DNA from: Nitrososphaerota archaeon | Lineage (GTDB): Archaea; Thermoproteota; Nitrososphaeria; Nitrososphaerales; Nitrosopumilaceae | Assembly (NCBI GenBank): GCA_028867785.1 | Contig: JAGWFS010000003.1 | Location: 151,254-215,253 of the forward strand | DNA: 64,000 nucleotides | Direction of reading: 5' to 3' | Shown here: positions 1-8,803 of the stretch, in pieces | How the letters are laid out: every line of letters begins with the position of its first letter | How positions within the stretch are numbered: position 1 is the stretch's first letter | Position numbers and translations under genes: made by a program | Notes under the pieces: generated by a model | Databases searched by the model: none | The model's input: the letters and a program-made list of their open reading frames with translations, nothing else | Told to the model about the DNA's origin: nothing

Positions 1-1082
1 TCCAGTTTTGCTGGAAGATACTTGTCGGTAATGTTTGTCAGCCCATACTTTGAGAATGCTTCCAGTTCTGCCTTTCTCTTGATTTTTAGAAAGACTTCGA
101 GTTGTTTTTTCCAGTTTCCTTCCTGATATCGAGGATCCTTTTGCAAGTCGTAAATTCTTTTAATGTCAGACTCGGTCATCGGGATTGTCGGCAGTTTGTA
201 CTTTTCAATATCAGTGGCCCACACGCCAAGCCATTTAGCATCTGGAACAGTCAGTTCACGCAGGTGAGCCGCATTGGCCGAGCCAGATTTTATAACCATG
301 GCAATGTGCTCGCCATACACGTCCCCGTCAGCCAAAATCACCACCGGAAGTCCCAGTTCTTGGTTTAGCCTCTTCAAAAGGCTTCTTGTAGAGCGCGGTG
401 CTTGGCCTGCAGTATCTACAATGATTGATTTGAATTTTTTGTGCACGTTTTCTTCTACAAATCTTGTGAAAAGTCCACCCTTCTCGATTGCAATGACTAG
501 CTCGGCACTAGTATCTACCAGCTCTGCGCTGCTAAGACTTGGGCCTATCAGATATCCGTCAGGATGGTCTGACAAGTTTACACGCTTTCCCTCGTATCCA
601 GGTACTGTGTATTCAATAGTCAAGTCTCCAAATACGCTGCTTCTCTCTTCAGGGAAAATGTGAAACTCCTCACGCGGGCTTGAGGTAACCGCCTCCAAAT
701 CCACTATGATGTTATCGGACTCTGGCTGGTCTTCAAAGTCGATACTGAATGCCTGGGATGAATAATAGATGTCTCTTAATGTAGAGGATTTCCCTTCCCT
801 TACCAGCCTGTTAACAAAAAATGCAAGCCATGCAAGCTGGGTGTAAGAGCGGAGCTGTGACATGTTTCTTGAGCTTCTAATGGCGCTTGCGTTTCCCAGT
901 ATGTACTGCCTGATTTTTTTGTCATAGACGATGTTGTTTACAGATCTGCTTGGAATGACAAACTGCGGGAATTTTCCTTCATCAAGATCGTCGTATATGT
1001 TAATTCCATGCCTTTCCAGTACGGAAAGAAGGTTAGCTTTTCTTGCTTCTGCAGTCTTTTGTTTATTGGATTTGTTCTTCAA
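1..1082 (-). CDS. top6A: DNA topoisomerase VI subunit A (3' end cut by window)
   Basis: Catalytic, Spo11-like subunit of the type IIB topoisomerase, which makes and reseals double-strand breaks with Top6B. Reading the minus strand gives a continuous frame with the Toprim metal site ADGDVYGEHIAM followed by VIKSGSAN, and a C-terminal stretch (LTNITDKYLPAKL) that runs into the window edge, so only a few residues are probably missing. The start is chosen as TTG at 1082, overlapping the last 20 bases of top6B; no ATG gives a full N-terminus. It is the last gene of the minus-strand run that begins with aIF2-beta and is surely co-transcribed with top6B. Confidence 0.93.
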   Translation of the reverse strand, partial: MKNKSNKQKTAEARKANLLSVLERHGINIYDDLDEGKFPQFVIPSRSVNNIVYDKKIRQYILGNASAIRSSRNMSQLRSYTQLAWLAFFVNRLVREGKSSTLRDIYYSSQAFSIDFEDQPESDNIIVDLEAVTSSPREEFHIFPEERSSVFGDLTIEYTVPGYEGKRVNLSDHPDGYLIGPSLSSAELVDTSAELVIAIEKGGLFTRFVEENVHKKFKSIIVDTAGQAPRSTRSLLKRLNQELGLPVVILADGDVYGEHIAMVIKSGSANAAHLRELTVPDAKWLGVWATDIEKYKLPTIPMTESDIKRIYDLQKDPRYQEGNWKKQLEVFLKIKRKAELEAFSKYGLTNITDKYLPAKL

Positions 1083-2910
1083 TTTCACTTCCTATCTTGA
1101 TTAGTTGTTTATAATTTGGCTCTTTTTTCTTTCCTGACAACTCTGTTGCAAATTGAGATATAAGCGGAACATATTTTGCATAGAGGTTAGCCCTTTTCTT
1201 TGCCATGTCTGCGGCTCCCTGTCTTGACATGTGAACGGCAAGCTTTCTTGCCAAGAATTGTAATGCGTTTTTTAGCTCTCGTTCAAGTTCTGGCCTGTCT
1301 GCGACGTTTTCTTTTCCTACGGTCTTGTATGGAATTCTGGTAGAACAGATATGAGAAACTATGACAAGGGGCGGATCTCCCTTTACCTTGTACCTGCTCC
1401 AGTCCATCTCGTTTACTATCTTCAGTACAACATCACTTCCTTCATCATAAAGCAGCGGGATTCTGTTGGCAAATCGGTATACTTTGAGCCCGGTCGACGG
1501 TATGTCTCCGCCGTATGCAACTCCCATCTCCACAACAAACGGAAACCCGGAATAGGCAGACGCGCTACGCTGTATCACAGAGGCAAATTCAGGATTGAAA
1601 AACTTCATGATACCCTTAGAAAGAGGCCCCTCTCCCAAGGGCGCAAGGCAGCTTGGATCAGGGGCAAGAAAGTCATCGAACTTTTGCAGCGCGTCTGCCA
1701 GTCTAACCAACTCTTCATTTGTCATGCTGCCTATTCTTCTCTCAGGCTTGAGCTTTGCAAACTCACAGAACTTTTCTGCCGTGGTAGGACCCACTCTCTG
1801 GAATCTCTTGGTCAGAAAGGTAAGCAGCGTGTCTCCCTGTACAGTATTTGCAAGCTGTTTATAGTACGGACTTTCCGGATCAAGATCTATTGCGTGGGAT
1901 TGCGCCTCGCCAAAATCCCAGTAGGTGAGTTTTTTGTTGGCAACATCGAGATCATCAATTCGTATCTTCTTTAATCCGTCAAAATCAACATTCAGAAATG
2001 ACATGACCGCAATTATTGTCCTGACAGGCCTTGACAGATCTGGCCATTTCTTCTGGGCTCTTTCAAGTATGTCTTTGTTTGTAAGGCTTTTTTTCTGGCC
2101 AAGTTCCTTTCTTACTTTCTCCATCATTTTGTTGTCAACTGTAGGAATCTGATAATGCGTATCCACTATCATTCTCCTTATTGTTTCAACATCTACGCCG
2201 TGTGGATGAGGCTTGATTATTGTAGGCGGGGCAGGCATTTCCTTTACTATTCTAGGATAGTGGAATTTTTCTCCAGATGGGTCTTCAAACGTTATTGAGG
2301 CATACGGCGTGATAAGTGATGTTTGAGAAACATAGTCGCGTATCTTCGAGCCTGCTTTTGAGTAATCCCCTTCAAGCACAATGCTAACAGAAAGCCCCGT
2401 CTTGGATGCTTCCTTGGTGTTGTGTTTCAAAATTACCGGCTTGTTCTTCTGTATATCAAGCAGCATTACAAATTCATCAGCGACCTTGCCATCAGAGCAA
2501 CTTTTCACGGTTACTGGCTTGTTTGTAGTTATTTGCCCATACAATATGGCCATCGTAGCACCAAGCCCAAACATCCCTCTTGCCTGTTTGAGACCAAATT
2601 TTGAGCCGTAGAGGACAGTGCCAAACGCATGAGGTATGTGCTTTGGATCTATGCCGGGGCCGTTGTCTTTTACAGTTAAAACATAATGCTTTGGATCAGA
2701 TTGTTCAGAATCTACTGCTTTAATTGACATGTGGATATCAGGCAGGATTTTCTTTTGGTCACAGGCGTCAAGTGCGTTTTCTACAAATTCGCGGACAGAC
2801 GTGTAGAGTGACCTTGTCGGATTGCTAAAGCCCGCAAGATCTCGGTTCCTATAAAAGAACTCGCTTGGAGAGATCTGGCTGAAAGATTCCTTACTCAAAG
2901 ACGTTTTCAC
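1063..2910 (-). CDS. top6B: DNA topoisomerase VI subunit B
   Basis: ATP-binding GHKL subunit of topoisomerase VI; ATP binding drives dimerisation and gating of the A subunits. Visible motifs are the Bergerat fold boxes REFVENALDACD, VKDNGPGID and GMFGLGATMA, followed by the helix-two-turn-helix and transducer regions. The open frame extends upstream to an ATG at 3045, but that would overlap the KH gene by 155 bases; GTG at 2910 (about 615 aa) or TTG at 2898, each overlapping the KH gene stop by a few bases, fit the family better. GTG 2910 sits just behind a GGGAGG stretch, a possible ribosome site. Confidence 0.93.
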   Translation of the reverse strand: MKTSLSKESFSQISPSEFFYRNRDLAGFSNPTRSLYTSVREFVENALDACDQKKILPDIHMSIKAVDSEQSDPKHYVLTVKDNGPGIDPKHIPHAFGTVLYGSKFGLKQARGMFGLGATMAILYGQITTNKPVTVKSCSDGKVADEFVMLLDIQKNKPVILKHNTKEASKTGLSVSIVLEGDYSKAGSKIRDYVSQTSLITPYASITFEDPSGEKFHYPRIVKEMPAPPTIIKPHPHGVDVETIRRMIVDTHYQIPTVDNKMMEKVRKELGQKKSLTNKDILERAQKKWPDLSRPVRTIIAVMSFLNVDFDGLKKIRIDDLDVANKKLTYWDFGEAQSHAIDLDPESPYYKQLANTVQGDTLLTFLTKRFQRVGPTTAEKFCEFAKLKPERRIGSMTNEELVRLADALQKFDDFLAPDPSCLAPLGEGPLSKGIMKFFNPEFASVIQRSASAYSGFPFVVEMGVAYGGDIPSTGLKVYRFANRIPLLYDEGSDVVLKIVNEMDWSRYKVKGDPPLVIVSHICSTRIPYKTVGKENVADRPELERELKNALQFLARKLAVHMSRQGAADMAKKRANLYAKYVPLISQFATELSGKKKEPNYKQLIKIGSEIEEQIQ

Positions 2911-3463
2911 CCTCCCAGAGTTGTAATTTTTCCATCTTTTGTCGTCTCCTTGAATCTTGGAGATCATTGTAAACTTTGCCATGTGTGCTGCCGCTTGAAA
3001 GGGCTGCAATTGCCTGGACGGCAGATCGCAGTTGCCTACCTTCACCTATAATTGCAACTGTACGTCCGTAAACTGAGACACTGGCTCCACTTAGATCCTC
3101 AACATTTTTTCGAACTCTTCCGCCCTCTCCTATTATTCGGCCCTTTACCCGCTCTATTTGCGACGTTGACTTGCCCACAAATTCCCGTAAATCAATTATG
3201 TGTAATGAATTTTCGCCTTCAAGCAGCCTCAGTGCTTTGTCAGGAGAAAACCCCCTCCCTATGGCCAGGACAATCTCTTCTGCTTTAAATGGCAACATGT
3301 TTTCGACATCGTCTGCACCTCTAATAATAATCTCTCCTGTCTGGCCATCAATCAGCAAAGAAACCGAGCAGATCTTTTCTATCTTGGCCTTTACTTTTCC
3401 AGACTTGCCTATCAAGGCCCCCACTCTTTCCAGAGGGATCAGTATGGTTTTCTCAAAGATCAT
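2891..3463 (-). CDS. KH-domain ribosome biogenesis protein (Dim2/Pno1-like)
   Basis: 190 aa with two KH-type RNA-binding modules: the first around residues 5-80 (IPLERVGALIGKSGKVKAKIEK) and the second around 85-165 (GRIIGEGGRVRKNVED), each with the GxxG loop. This is the archaeal relative of eukaryotic Dim2/Pno1, which binds pre-18S rRNA near the 3' end and works with the Rio kinases. Its start codon overlaps the stop of the RIO1 gene (ATGA), the usual archaeal pairing, which supports a role in small-subunit maturation. The function is inferred from family and neighbours. Confidence 0.88.
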   Translation of the reverse strand: MIFEKTILIPLERVGALIGKSGKVKAKIEKICSVSLLIDGQTGEIIIRGADDVENMLPFKAEEIVLAIGRGFSPDKALRLLEGENSLHIIDLREFVGKSTSQIERVKGRIIGEGGRVRKNVEDLSGASVSVYGRTVAIIGEGRQLRSAVQAIAALSSGSTHGKVYNDLQDSRRRQKMEKLQLWEGENVFE

Positions 3464-4245
3464 TTCATTATCCTCTTTATCACATCAACTGGATTTGTAA
3501 CAGTCAATCCCCTCTTAACAAAGAATTTGGTTATATTTTTAATGTCTCTCTCAAGAAAATCCAGTGCGTTGGGGTGCCTAGATTCTACAGCGGATCCGAA
3601 ATCAAAAACCACCAATCCTTTTTCTGTCTTGAATATGTTATACTCGGAAAAATCGGCATGCACTATCTTTGCCTTGTTGTACAAATCATCAATGATAGAG
3701 ATTGCCCGCTCATAGTCTTTGTAATCAACTTCAGTTTCTACCAATATGGGTTCAGGCACGCCGTTTTTTCCCATAAAATCCATCACAAGCACATTTTTGA
3801 TCACAGTTATTGGCCTGACGCAGGGTATCTTGCTGTCAAAGCAATGGCTAAGATTTGCAAATTCTTTCTGCGCCCAGAGCTCAACTAGATGCCTCGTACC
3901 TTTTCTTAATTTTGTGAATCTCTTATCTCCCAGTAGATACGGATGTCTCTTTTTGAAGTTCGAGGTTGCTACGAGGTATATCTTTAGCGCAAGATCCTTT
4001 CCGGAAGGACTCACGGCCCAGTATGTCTTAGATTCCTTGCCAGAACCCATGGCCCCATTCAAATAAGAGATTGTCCCGGAATTTTTTAACCCTGAGACAG
4101 TCATGGTTGTTGACTTGTCAAAAACCTCATCCATGACTTTGTTTTTGTTGAATCCGTCTTTTTCAGATTTTTTTTCTCTTTCTTTTTCTAAAAGCTTTCC
4201 ATCAATACGTTTTGCCAGTTTTTTCTGTAGTTCGTCAGTCAACAT
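3460..4245 (-). CDS. rio1: RIO1-type serine protein kinase
   Basis: Atypical protein kinase/ATPase of 261 aa acting in late 40S/30S subunit maturation. Seen: a Rio1-type glycine loop region (SYLNGAMGSGKESKTYWA), lysine in LALKIYLV, the catalytic HADFSEYNI and the metal-binding VVFDFGSAV. The N-terminal 45 residues are lysine-rich and probably disordered. The next gene, encoding a Dim2-like KH protein, overlaps it by four bases; in eukaryotes the same two proteins act on the same pre-ribosome, so the order is functionally meaningful. Confidence 0.93.
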   Translation of the reverse strand: MLTDELQKKLAKRIDGKLLEKEREKKSEKDGFNKNKVMDEVFDKSTTMTVSGLKNSGTISYLNGAMGSGKESKTYWAVSPSGKDLALKIYLVATSNFKKRHPYLLGDKRFTKLRKGTRHLVELWAQKEFANLSHCFDSKIPCVRPITVIKNVLVMDFMGKNGVPEPILVETEVDYKDYERAISIIDDLYNKAKIVHADFSEYNIFKTEKGLVVFDFGSAVESRHPNALDFLERDIKNITKFFVKRGLTVTNPVDVIKRIMK

Positions 4246-4282
4246 TTTGAATTAAACGGACTTGGTAAAATTGATTACGCTA

Positions 4283-4594
4283 TCAAAAATCTTTTGGCAG
4301 GTGTCCGTTTTCCTTTAACCAGTCTACCTGAGATAGCGTATATCTCCATATAATGTCCCCCCTGTCATCAGCTTTGAAATCCCATGGAGCTATGGTAACA
4401 ATGTCGTTGTCTCGAATCCATATTTTTCGTTTGAGCTTGCCTCGAATTCTGCCCATCCTCGTTTTTTCATCAACACATCTTACCAAAATATGATCACTGC
4501 CCAATAATTTAATGACTCTTCCAAGCATTTCCCCTTCTTCAGGTATTTTCATTTCCTTAAGCTCACTTTCGTTTAGTACTTTGCGCTTTCCCAA
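4283..4594 (-). CDS. eif1A: Translation initiation factor aIF1A
   Basis: 103-aa OB-fold factor that binds the small-subunit A site during initiation. It has the typical core (GEMLGRVIKLLGSDHILVRCVD), RGKLKRKIWI and DIVTIAPWDF; length is normal for archaea. A TATA-like box lies at about 4621-4629 on the minus strand (GTTATATAC), about 30 bases before the ATG, so transcription of the aIF1A-RIO1-KH-Top6 genes can start here with a very short leader in addition to read-through from aIF2-beta. Confidence 0.95.
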   Translation of the reverse strand: MGKRKVLNESELKEMKIPEEGEMLGRVIKLLGSDHILVRCVDEKTRMGRIRGKLKRKIWIRDNDIVTIAPWDFKADDRGDIIWRYTLSQVDWLKENGHLPKDF

Positions 4595-4641
4595 AATTCT
4601 CAGTCTTCGATCTACTCAGTACGTATATAACTGTTGTATTT

Positions 4642-4947
4642 TCAGAATTTGAAAACTAAGAGGAATGGAATGCCATCAATTTTTTTCACTCCTTTTGCAG
4701 AGCCTACTCCAGTTTTTACAGAGAGTGCGATTGTTTTCTCTCCAACCATGTTGATGATTGAAGAATTTCGCAGCAGTTGTTCTGCTTCTTTTTCATCCAC
4801 AACCCTTTCTTCAAAATAATTTTTTGTCACATTGATGGTCAGATCTGCTTCGACTAATGTTCTTCCCACCAGCTCAGCATCACATATGTTCAACATCTTG
4901 TTGCGTTGATAATTAACGATTCGTACGGCAAAAAGGCCATTATGCAT
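4642..4947 (-). CDS. DUF424 family protein
   Basis: 101-aa archaeal conserved protein. Recognised from the pattern ICDAELVGRTLVEADLTINVTKNYFEERVVDEKEAEQ (shown here as the family signature in two parts: CDAELVGRTLVEADL, then YFEERVVDEKEA) and the terminal NMVGEKTI segment. The molecular role is not established; the family is found beside translation factors, as here between aIF2-beta and aIF1A. It overlaps the aIF2-beta gene by 8 bases, so coupled translation is likely. The first residues are uncertain because GTG in VRIVNY is an alternative start. Confidence 0.8.
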   Translation of the reverse strand: MHNGLFAVRIVNYQRNKMLNICDAELVGRTLVEADLTINVTKNYFEERVVDEKEAEQLLRNSSIINMVGEKTIALSVKTGVGSAKGVKKIDGIPFLLVFKF

Positions 4948-5362
4948 ATTGGCCCTTTAGAGAGGATTTAGCGCCGCATGCCTCACATACAAGAAAATGC
5001 ACGCGGTTTGATTTTTCCACTCTTGTATCAGGACTTTTGCACATTGGACATTCCACATACTCTTTTACATATCTGGTTAAAAGAGACGTGAATTCATGAG
5101 GTTCCTTTTTGCCTACAAATACAGCCTTGTCGCCTGCATATTGGGCCGGAGTTGCAAATTCTTTAGAAAGATACTGAAGTATTTTTTCGGGTTCCCTACG
5201 TAAGACTTTGGGAAATTCTGAAAAGTTTCGGAAAAATGTCCTGTTTCCTTGCCACATTATGTCAACCTTGGGAAGCTCAAATCTAGATGTAGAGTCCTTC
5301 CTAATCTCAGAAACTTTATCCTGCACTTTCTTGAGCAGTTTTTCATAATCGCTTTTTGCCAA
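4940..5362 (-). CDS. eif2b: Translation initiation factor aIF2 subunit beta
   Basis: 140-aa beta subunit of the heterotrimeric aIF2, which delivers initiator Met-tRNA to the small subunit. The N-terminal helix that binds the gamma subunit, the central alpha-beta domain and the C-terminal C4 zinc ribbon (CPMC at about residue 104, CEAC near 130) are all present. It is the first gene of the seven-gene minus-strand run leading to top6A. The ATG at 5362 gives the standard family length. Confidence 0.95.
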   Translation of the reverse strand: MAKSDYEKLLKKVQDKVSEIRKDSTSRFELPKVDIMWQGNRTFFRNFSEFPKVLRREPEKILQYLSKEFATPAQYAGDKAVFVGKKEPHEFTSLLTRYVKEYVECPMCKSPDTRVEKSNRVHFLVCEACGAKSSLKGQYA

Positions 5363-5427
5363 CTGTTTCGTGGAGCAATACTGCTACCTATATTGATTTA
5401 TGTTTCAAAAAAGAAGAAAGTGGTCCC

Positions 5428-5571
5428 CTAAGGCTTTCCTATTCGGAAGACGTTAGTACCACATTTTGGGCATTGTCCCTTTACCGCAGGTCGTCCATTC
5501 TTTAGCTTAACTTCTTTTGGATTTGCGATCTCGACTTTCTTCCTGCATTTGACGCAGTAGGCTTGAGTCAT
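5428..5571 (-). CDS. Small zinc-ribbon protein (DUF5679-like)
   Basis: 47-aa reading frame found by eye. It starts MTQAYCVKCRKKVEI and contains a second pair CPKC near residue 34, giving two CxxC knuckles spaced for one zinc ribbon; lysine-rich. Such tiny ribbons are conserved in archaea and are thought to bind nucleic acid or protein partners, but the role of this one is unknown. It lies 65 bases upstream of aIF2-beta on the same strand and may share its transcript. Confidence 0.75.
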   Translation of the reverse strand: MTQAYCVKCRKKVEIANPKEVKLKNGRPAVKGQCPKCGTNVFRIGKP

Positions 5572-5826
5572 TTCATCTTCTTACGAAAGAAGTGGTATTT
5601 AGCAAGACGCTGTAAAAATTATTTCACTATACGCTAGAGGCTGTTAAATTTTTACAATGTCTTTCTCAGATCATATGTAGAGAATTTATACAAATAGTTC
5701 TATTTTTTTGATATTTCTTAGGTTGAAATGATCCAACTCAAGGAAATTAACAGATTGAGTAATTGAATCATCAAATTGTTCCACCCTTGAGGTATACTTT
5801 TAAACTGCTTAAAAAGAGTCATTTGA

Positions 5827-6324
5827 ATGGCGACCAAGAAAGGCATAATCATTACAGCAATAATACTTGGTGCCATAGCAGCAGGCAGTTCTATTGCATG
5901 GATACTTCCGCAAAACAACGGATCAACAATTGTAGTATCAGATTATGGAAATGAGCTTGAAGGGGTTAAGGAGAGACATGCCTTGATAATGACAACCATG
6001 GACTCGAACCTAAAGAGCATGCTAAACAACACCCTCTCACCTGACGAATTTACAACCATGGCACAGACATCATCAACTCAGACTACTTCTCTCATATCCG
6101 AGCTTATAGAGAGCAACCCACCGGCACAATGGAGGGAGAGCTATCTCAACTATGCAGAGGCCTTGAAGAAATACAACGACTATCTCACTGAGAGCATCTC
6201 ACTGGCAAGCAAGATGAAGAGCGGTATATCTCCCAGTGACCTGTCAGATGAGATGTCAAAGATAGGCTCTTTGAAAAACGATACGGATGCATTTATTGTC
6301 AAATCCAGTGAGACAAAACCCTGA
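5827..6324 (+). CDS. Membrane-anchored extracytoplasmic protein, unknown
   Basis: 165 aa. Positively charged start (MATKKG), then one hydrophobic segment (about residues 6-27), then a Thr/Ser-rich, probably helical outer domain with repeated short helices (LKSMLNNTLSPDEF, YAEALKKYNDYL). I do not recognise a family. A TATA-like CTTTTAAAC about 28 bases before the ATG suggests a leaderless transcript. It faces away from the zinc-ribbon/aIF2-beta run; the 255 bases between the two genes hold only promoters as far as I can see. Confidence 0.7.
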   Translation: MATKKGIIITAIILGAIAAGSSIAWILPQNNGSTIVVSDYGNELEGVKERHALIMTTMDSNLKSMLNNTLSPDEFTTMAQTSSTQTTSLISELIESNPPAQWRESYLNYAEALKKYNDYLTESISLASKMKSGISPSDLSDEMSKIGSLKNDTDAFIVKSSETKP

Positions 6325-6424
6325 GATTATCAAAAATACTTCCATATGGTCAAAACTTTCTCCAATTTGGACAATATTTGGTATAAATTAGATTAATTAA
6401 TAGGAAATAAGATTTTTGTATATC

Positions 6425-7573
6425 ATGTCAACCAAGGAGGCAGACCTGCAGAAAGGAAGTACAGAAACGAAAACCAGCAGATTGCTGGTAATATGTGTCG
6501 ACAGGGATGATGACATTGGTAGTAAAGCCGGTGTTGCCACCCCAATAGTGGGACGAAATGCATGCATAGAGGCTGCACAGCGACTAGCTCTTGAAGATCC
6601 AGAAGATGCAGATTCCAACTCCATTTTTGCCGCAGTCAAGACCTTTGAAGATTTGATTAGCAAAGGATACCAAGCAGAAGTAGCAATTGTTTCCGGGACA
6701 GAAAACAAGGGCGTACAAGGCGATGAAAAGATTGTTTTGCAAGTAAAAACAATAGTGCAGGCATTTTCAGCAAACGGTGCAGTTATTGTGTCAGACGGTG
6801 AAGACGATGAAAGTGTGATTCCAATAATTCAAAATGTTTTGCCAATAGTATCGGTCAAGCGAGTTGTCATGAGGGCCAGTAGAAGTGTAGAATACTCTTA
6901 TGCAGTGTTTGGAAGGTATTTGAAAGCTATTGCTTTTGATTCAAAGTATTCCAAGTTCTTTCTTGGAGTCCCAGGAATTCTACTAGTACTTGGAGGAATT
7001 GCAACAGTACTTGGACTTACCAAAGAAATTTTTGCCGCAATGGTAAGTATCTTGGGCGGAGCATTCCTTATCAGAGCATTTGATATTGACAGGGCCTGGT
7101 CGCAGTGGACAAAACCTACTCCTGCAGGATTCATCAGGGTGTTCACACTGGTGGCGGGAATTATTTTTGTTCTTGCATCAATAACGACCGGAGTCGGCGC
7201 CATCAGTTCGCAAATATCAACTACAAGACCAGACGAGATACTCAAGATTGTTGCCAACAAACAAACAATCGGCATGTTTGTAGCTGGAATGCTGCCGTTT
7301 CTATGGATGGGAATTGGTTGCATATTTGGAGGGTCGCTGCTTAGCAGCTGGTTCAGGGGAAGCATAAGATCAATTACCGACATACTTAGGATTATCGTGC
7401 TTTTGACCCTCTATCCAATCATTGCACAATTTACAACAGTTGTCACAAGAGACGAGAGCCCTTTCACACTCATCCCGCCGTTGCTCTTAGGTTTGGCAGT
7501 AATACTGATATCAGCGTCGCTGCTCTTCCACAAGTATAGAAGGAAGAAGGGTGGCGAGGTACTATCGGAATAA
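6425..7573 (+). CDS. DUF373 family membrane protein
   Basis: About 382 aa. The N-terminal half is a soluble alpha-beta domain (LLVICVDRDDDIGSKAG, VSGTENKG, VIVSDGEDDE) typical of DUF373; the C-terminal half has six or so membrane segments (from about residue 180). Function unknown; the acid-rich motifs suggest a metal or nucleotide site. ATG at 6425 is preferred over an in-frame ATG three codons earlier. The cis-prenyl transferase gene follows after 17 bases, which hints at a role linked to membrane lipids or isoprenoid carriers, but this is inference from position only. Confidence 0.85.
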   Translation: MSTKEADLQKGSTETKTSRLLVICVDRDDDIGSKAGVATPIVGRNACIEAAQRLALEDPEDADSNSIFAAVKTFEDLISKGYQAEVAIVSGTENKGVQGDEKIVLQVKTIVQAFSANGAVIVSDGEDDESVIPIIQNVLPIVSVKRVVMRASRSVEYSYAVFGRYLKAIAFDSKYSKFFLGVPGILLVLGGIATVLGLTKEIFAAMVSILGGAFLIRAFDIDRAWSQWTKPTPAGFIRVFTLVAGIIFVLASITTGVGAISSQISTTRPDEILKIVANKQTIGMFVAGMLPFLWMGIGCIFGGSLLSSWFRGSIRSITDILRIIVLLTLYPIIAQFTTVVTRDESPFTLIPPLLLGLAVILISASLLFHKYRRKKGGEVLSE

Positions 7574-7590
7574 AAGACAAAGCTTTCCAG

Positions 7591-8352
7591 TTGGGCGGTT
7601 TTTACACCTTATATTCTAAAAAACTTGAAAAAGAGATACTGACAGGAGAGATACCAAAACACATAGCAATAATACTTGATGGCAACAGAAGATGGGCCAA
7701 GAGAAACCTGGTCCTGAAAGTAGACGGACACTTTAGGGGGGCGGATGCGGTTGAAAAGCTGCTGGACTGGTGCGAGGAGCTTAACATCAAGATAATCACC
7801 CTGTACGTATTATCAGCAGAAAATCTTGCCAGGAATGACGAAGAACTAGACTATCTCTATGATCTTATCAACCAGAGGCTGGAAAAACTGTACAATGACC
7901 CGCGCATTCACAAAAACCACATGAAAGTAAAAGCAATTGGGAGTATTGAGTTATTGCCAGATTTCTTAAAAGAGATACTAAACAAGCTTGAAACAGCTAC
8001 AAAGGACTACGACAATCACTATCTTAACATAGCAATAGCATACGGGGGACAAAATGAATTGGTCGATGCAGTAAAGAAGATAGGCGTCAAGATCAAGGAA
8101 GGTTCCCTCGATGTAAATCAGATAGATAAGGACGTGATAGAGTCATGTCTTTACACATCGCATCTGCCACAGTCCTCTCCTGACATGATACTGAGGACGT
8201 CCGGGGAAAAAAGGCTGAGCGGGTTTTTAATGTGGCAAAGTGCATACAGTGAGCTTGTTTTCATGGACATTTACTGGCCAGAATTTAGAAAGATAGATCT
8301 GATGCGTGCCATAAGAACATTCCAAAAAAGAAGGCGCAGGCTCGGCAAGTAG
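7591..8352 (+). CDS. uppS: Cis-prenyl diphosphate synthase (UppS family)
   Basis: 253-aa prenyltransferase that condenses isopentenyl diphosphate in cis to build the long polyprenyl carrier used in glycan and N-glycosylation lipids. The signature HIAIILDGNRRWAKRN carries the catalytic Asp and Asn; further family motifs are TLYVLSAEN, IAIAYGGQNELVDA, and the C-terminal FLMWQSAYSELVF. Start is TTG at 7591; the frame has no good ATG before the conserved DGNRR box. Likely in one operon with the upstream DUF373 gene and the Nudix gene 34 bases downstream. Confidence 0.93.
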   Translation: MGGFYTLYSKKLEKEILTGEIPKHIAIILDGNRRWAKRNLVLKVDGHFRGADAVEKLLDWCEELNIKIITLYVLSAENLARNDEELDYLYDLINQRLEKLYNDPRIHKNHMKVKAIGSIELLPDFLKEILNKLETATKDYDNHYLNIAIAYGGQNELVDAVKKIGVKIKEGSLDVNQIDKDVIESCLYTSHLPQSSPDMILRTSGEKRLSGFLMWQSAYSELVFMDIYWPEFRKIDLMRAIRTFQKRRRRLGK

Positions 8353-8386
8353 AAAAGAAAAATACTAGTTTCAAAGTTACAACTAT

Positions 8387-8803
8387 ATGCTTGAGGAGAG
8401 ATCGGCTGGAGCAATCCTATATCGCGAATCACCGTCTGGGAAATTCTATTTGCTTTTGAACTATCCTTCAGGACACTGGGATTTTGTTAAAGGAAATATT
8501 GAGAAAGGCGAGACGTTCAGGCAGACAGTCGTGCGAGAAATCAAGGAAGAGACGGGCATATCTGATGTGAGTTTTATAGACGGTTTTGAGGATAAAGTCC
8601 AGTATCACTACCAGCGAGATGGCGAACTTGTGCACAAGGAGGTAGTCTTCTTTTTAGCAAAGACCCCGACAGAACGTGTGGAAATATCACACGAACACCT
8701 CGGATTCATTTGGCTCAAATTCAACGATGCCATGCAAAAGTTGACATACAAGACTGCTCAGAATTTAATGCGAAAAGTAAGCGAGTTAGGATTCAAGACT
8801 TAG
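8387..8803 (+). CDS. Nudix hydrolase (diadenosine tetraphosphatase-like)
   Basis: 138 aa with the Nudix box G(x5)E(x7)REUxEExGU read as GNIEKGETFRQ then TVVREIKEETGIS, residues about 36-58. The start RSAGAILYR and the HWDFVKGNIE context resemble bis(5'-nucleosyl)-tetraphosphatases, enzymes that clear Ap4A. The substrate is inferred from that similarity. Its end overlaps the convergent pyrF gene by 18 bases. Confidence 0.88.
   Translation: MLEERSAGAILYRESPSGKFYLLLNYPSGHWDFVKGNIEKGETFRQTVVREIKEETGISDVSFIDGFEDKVQYHYQRDGELVHKEVVFFLAKTPTERVEISHEHLGFIWLKFNDAMQKLTYKTAQNLMRKVSELGFKT

Noticed and set aside
102..663. Plus-strand frames opposite top6A
   Set aside because: Shadow of the conserved Top6A frame; no family match.
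2911..3045. N-terminal extension of Top6B to an upstream ATG
   Set aside because: It would overlap the KH gene by over 150 bases and adds residues absent from the family; GTG 2910 fits.
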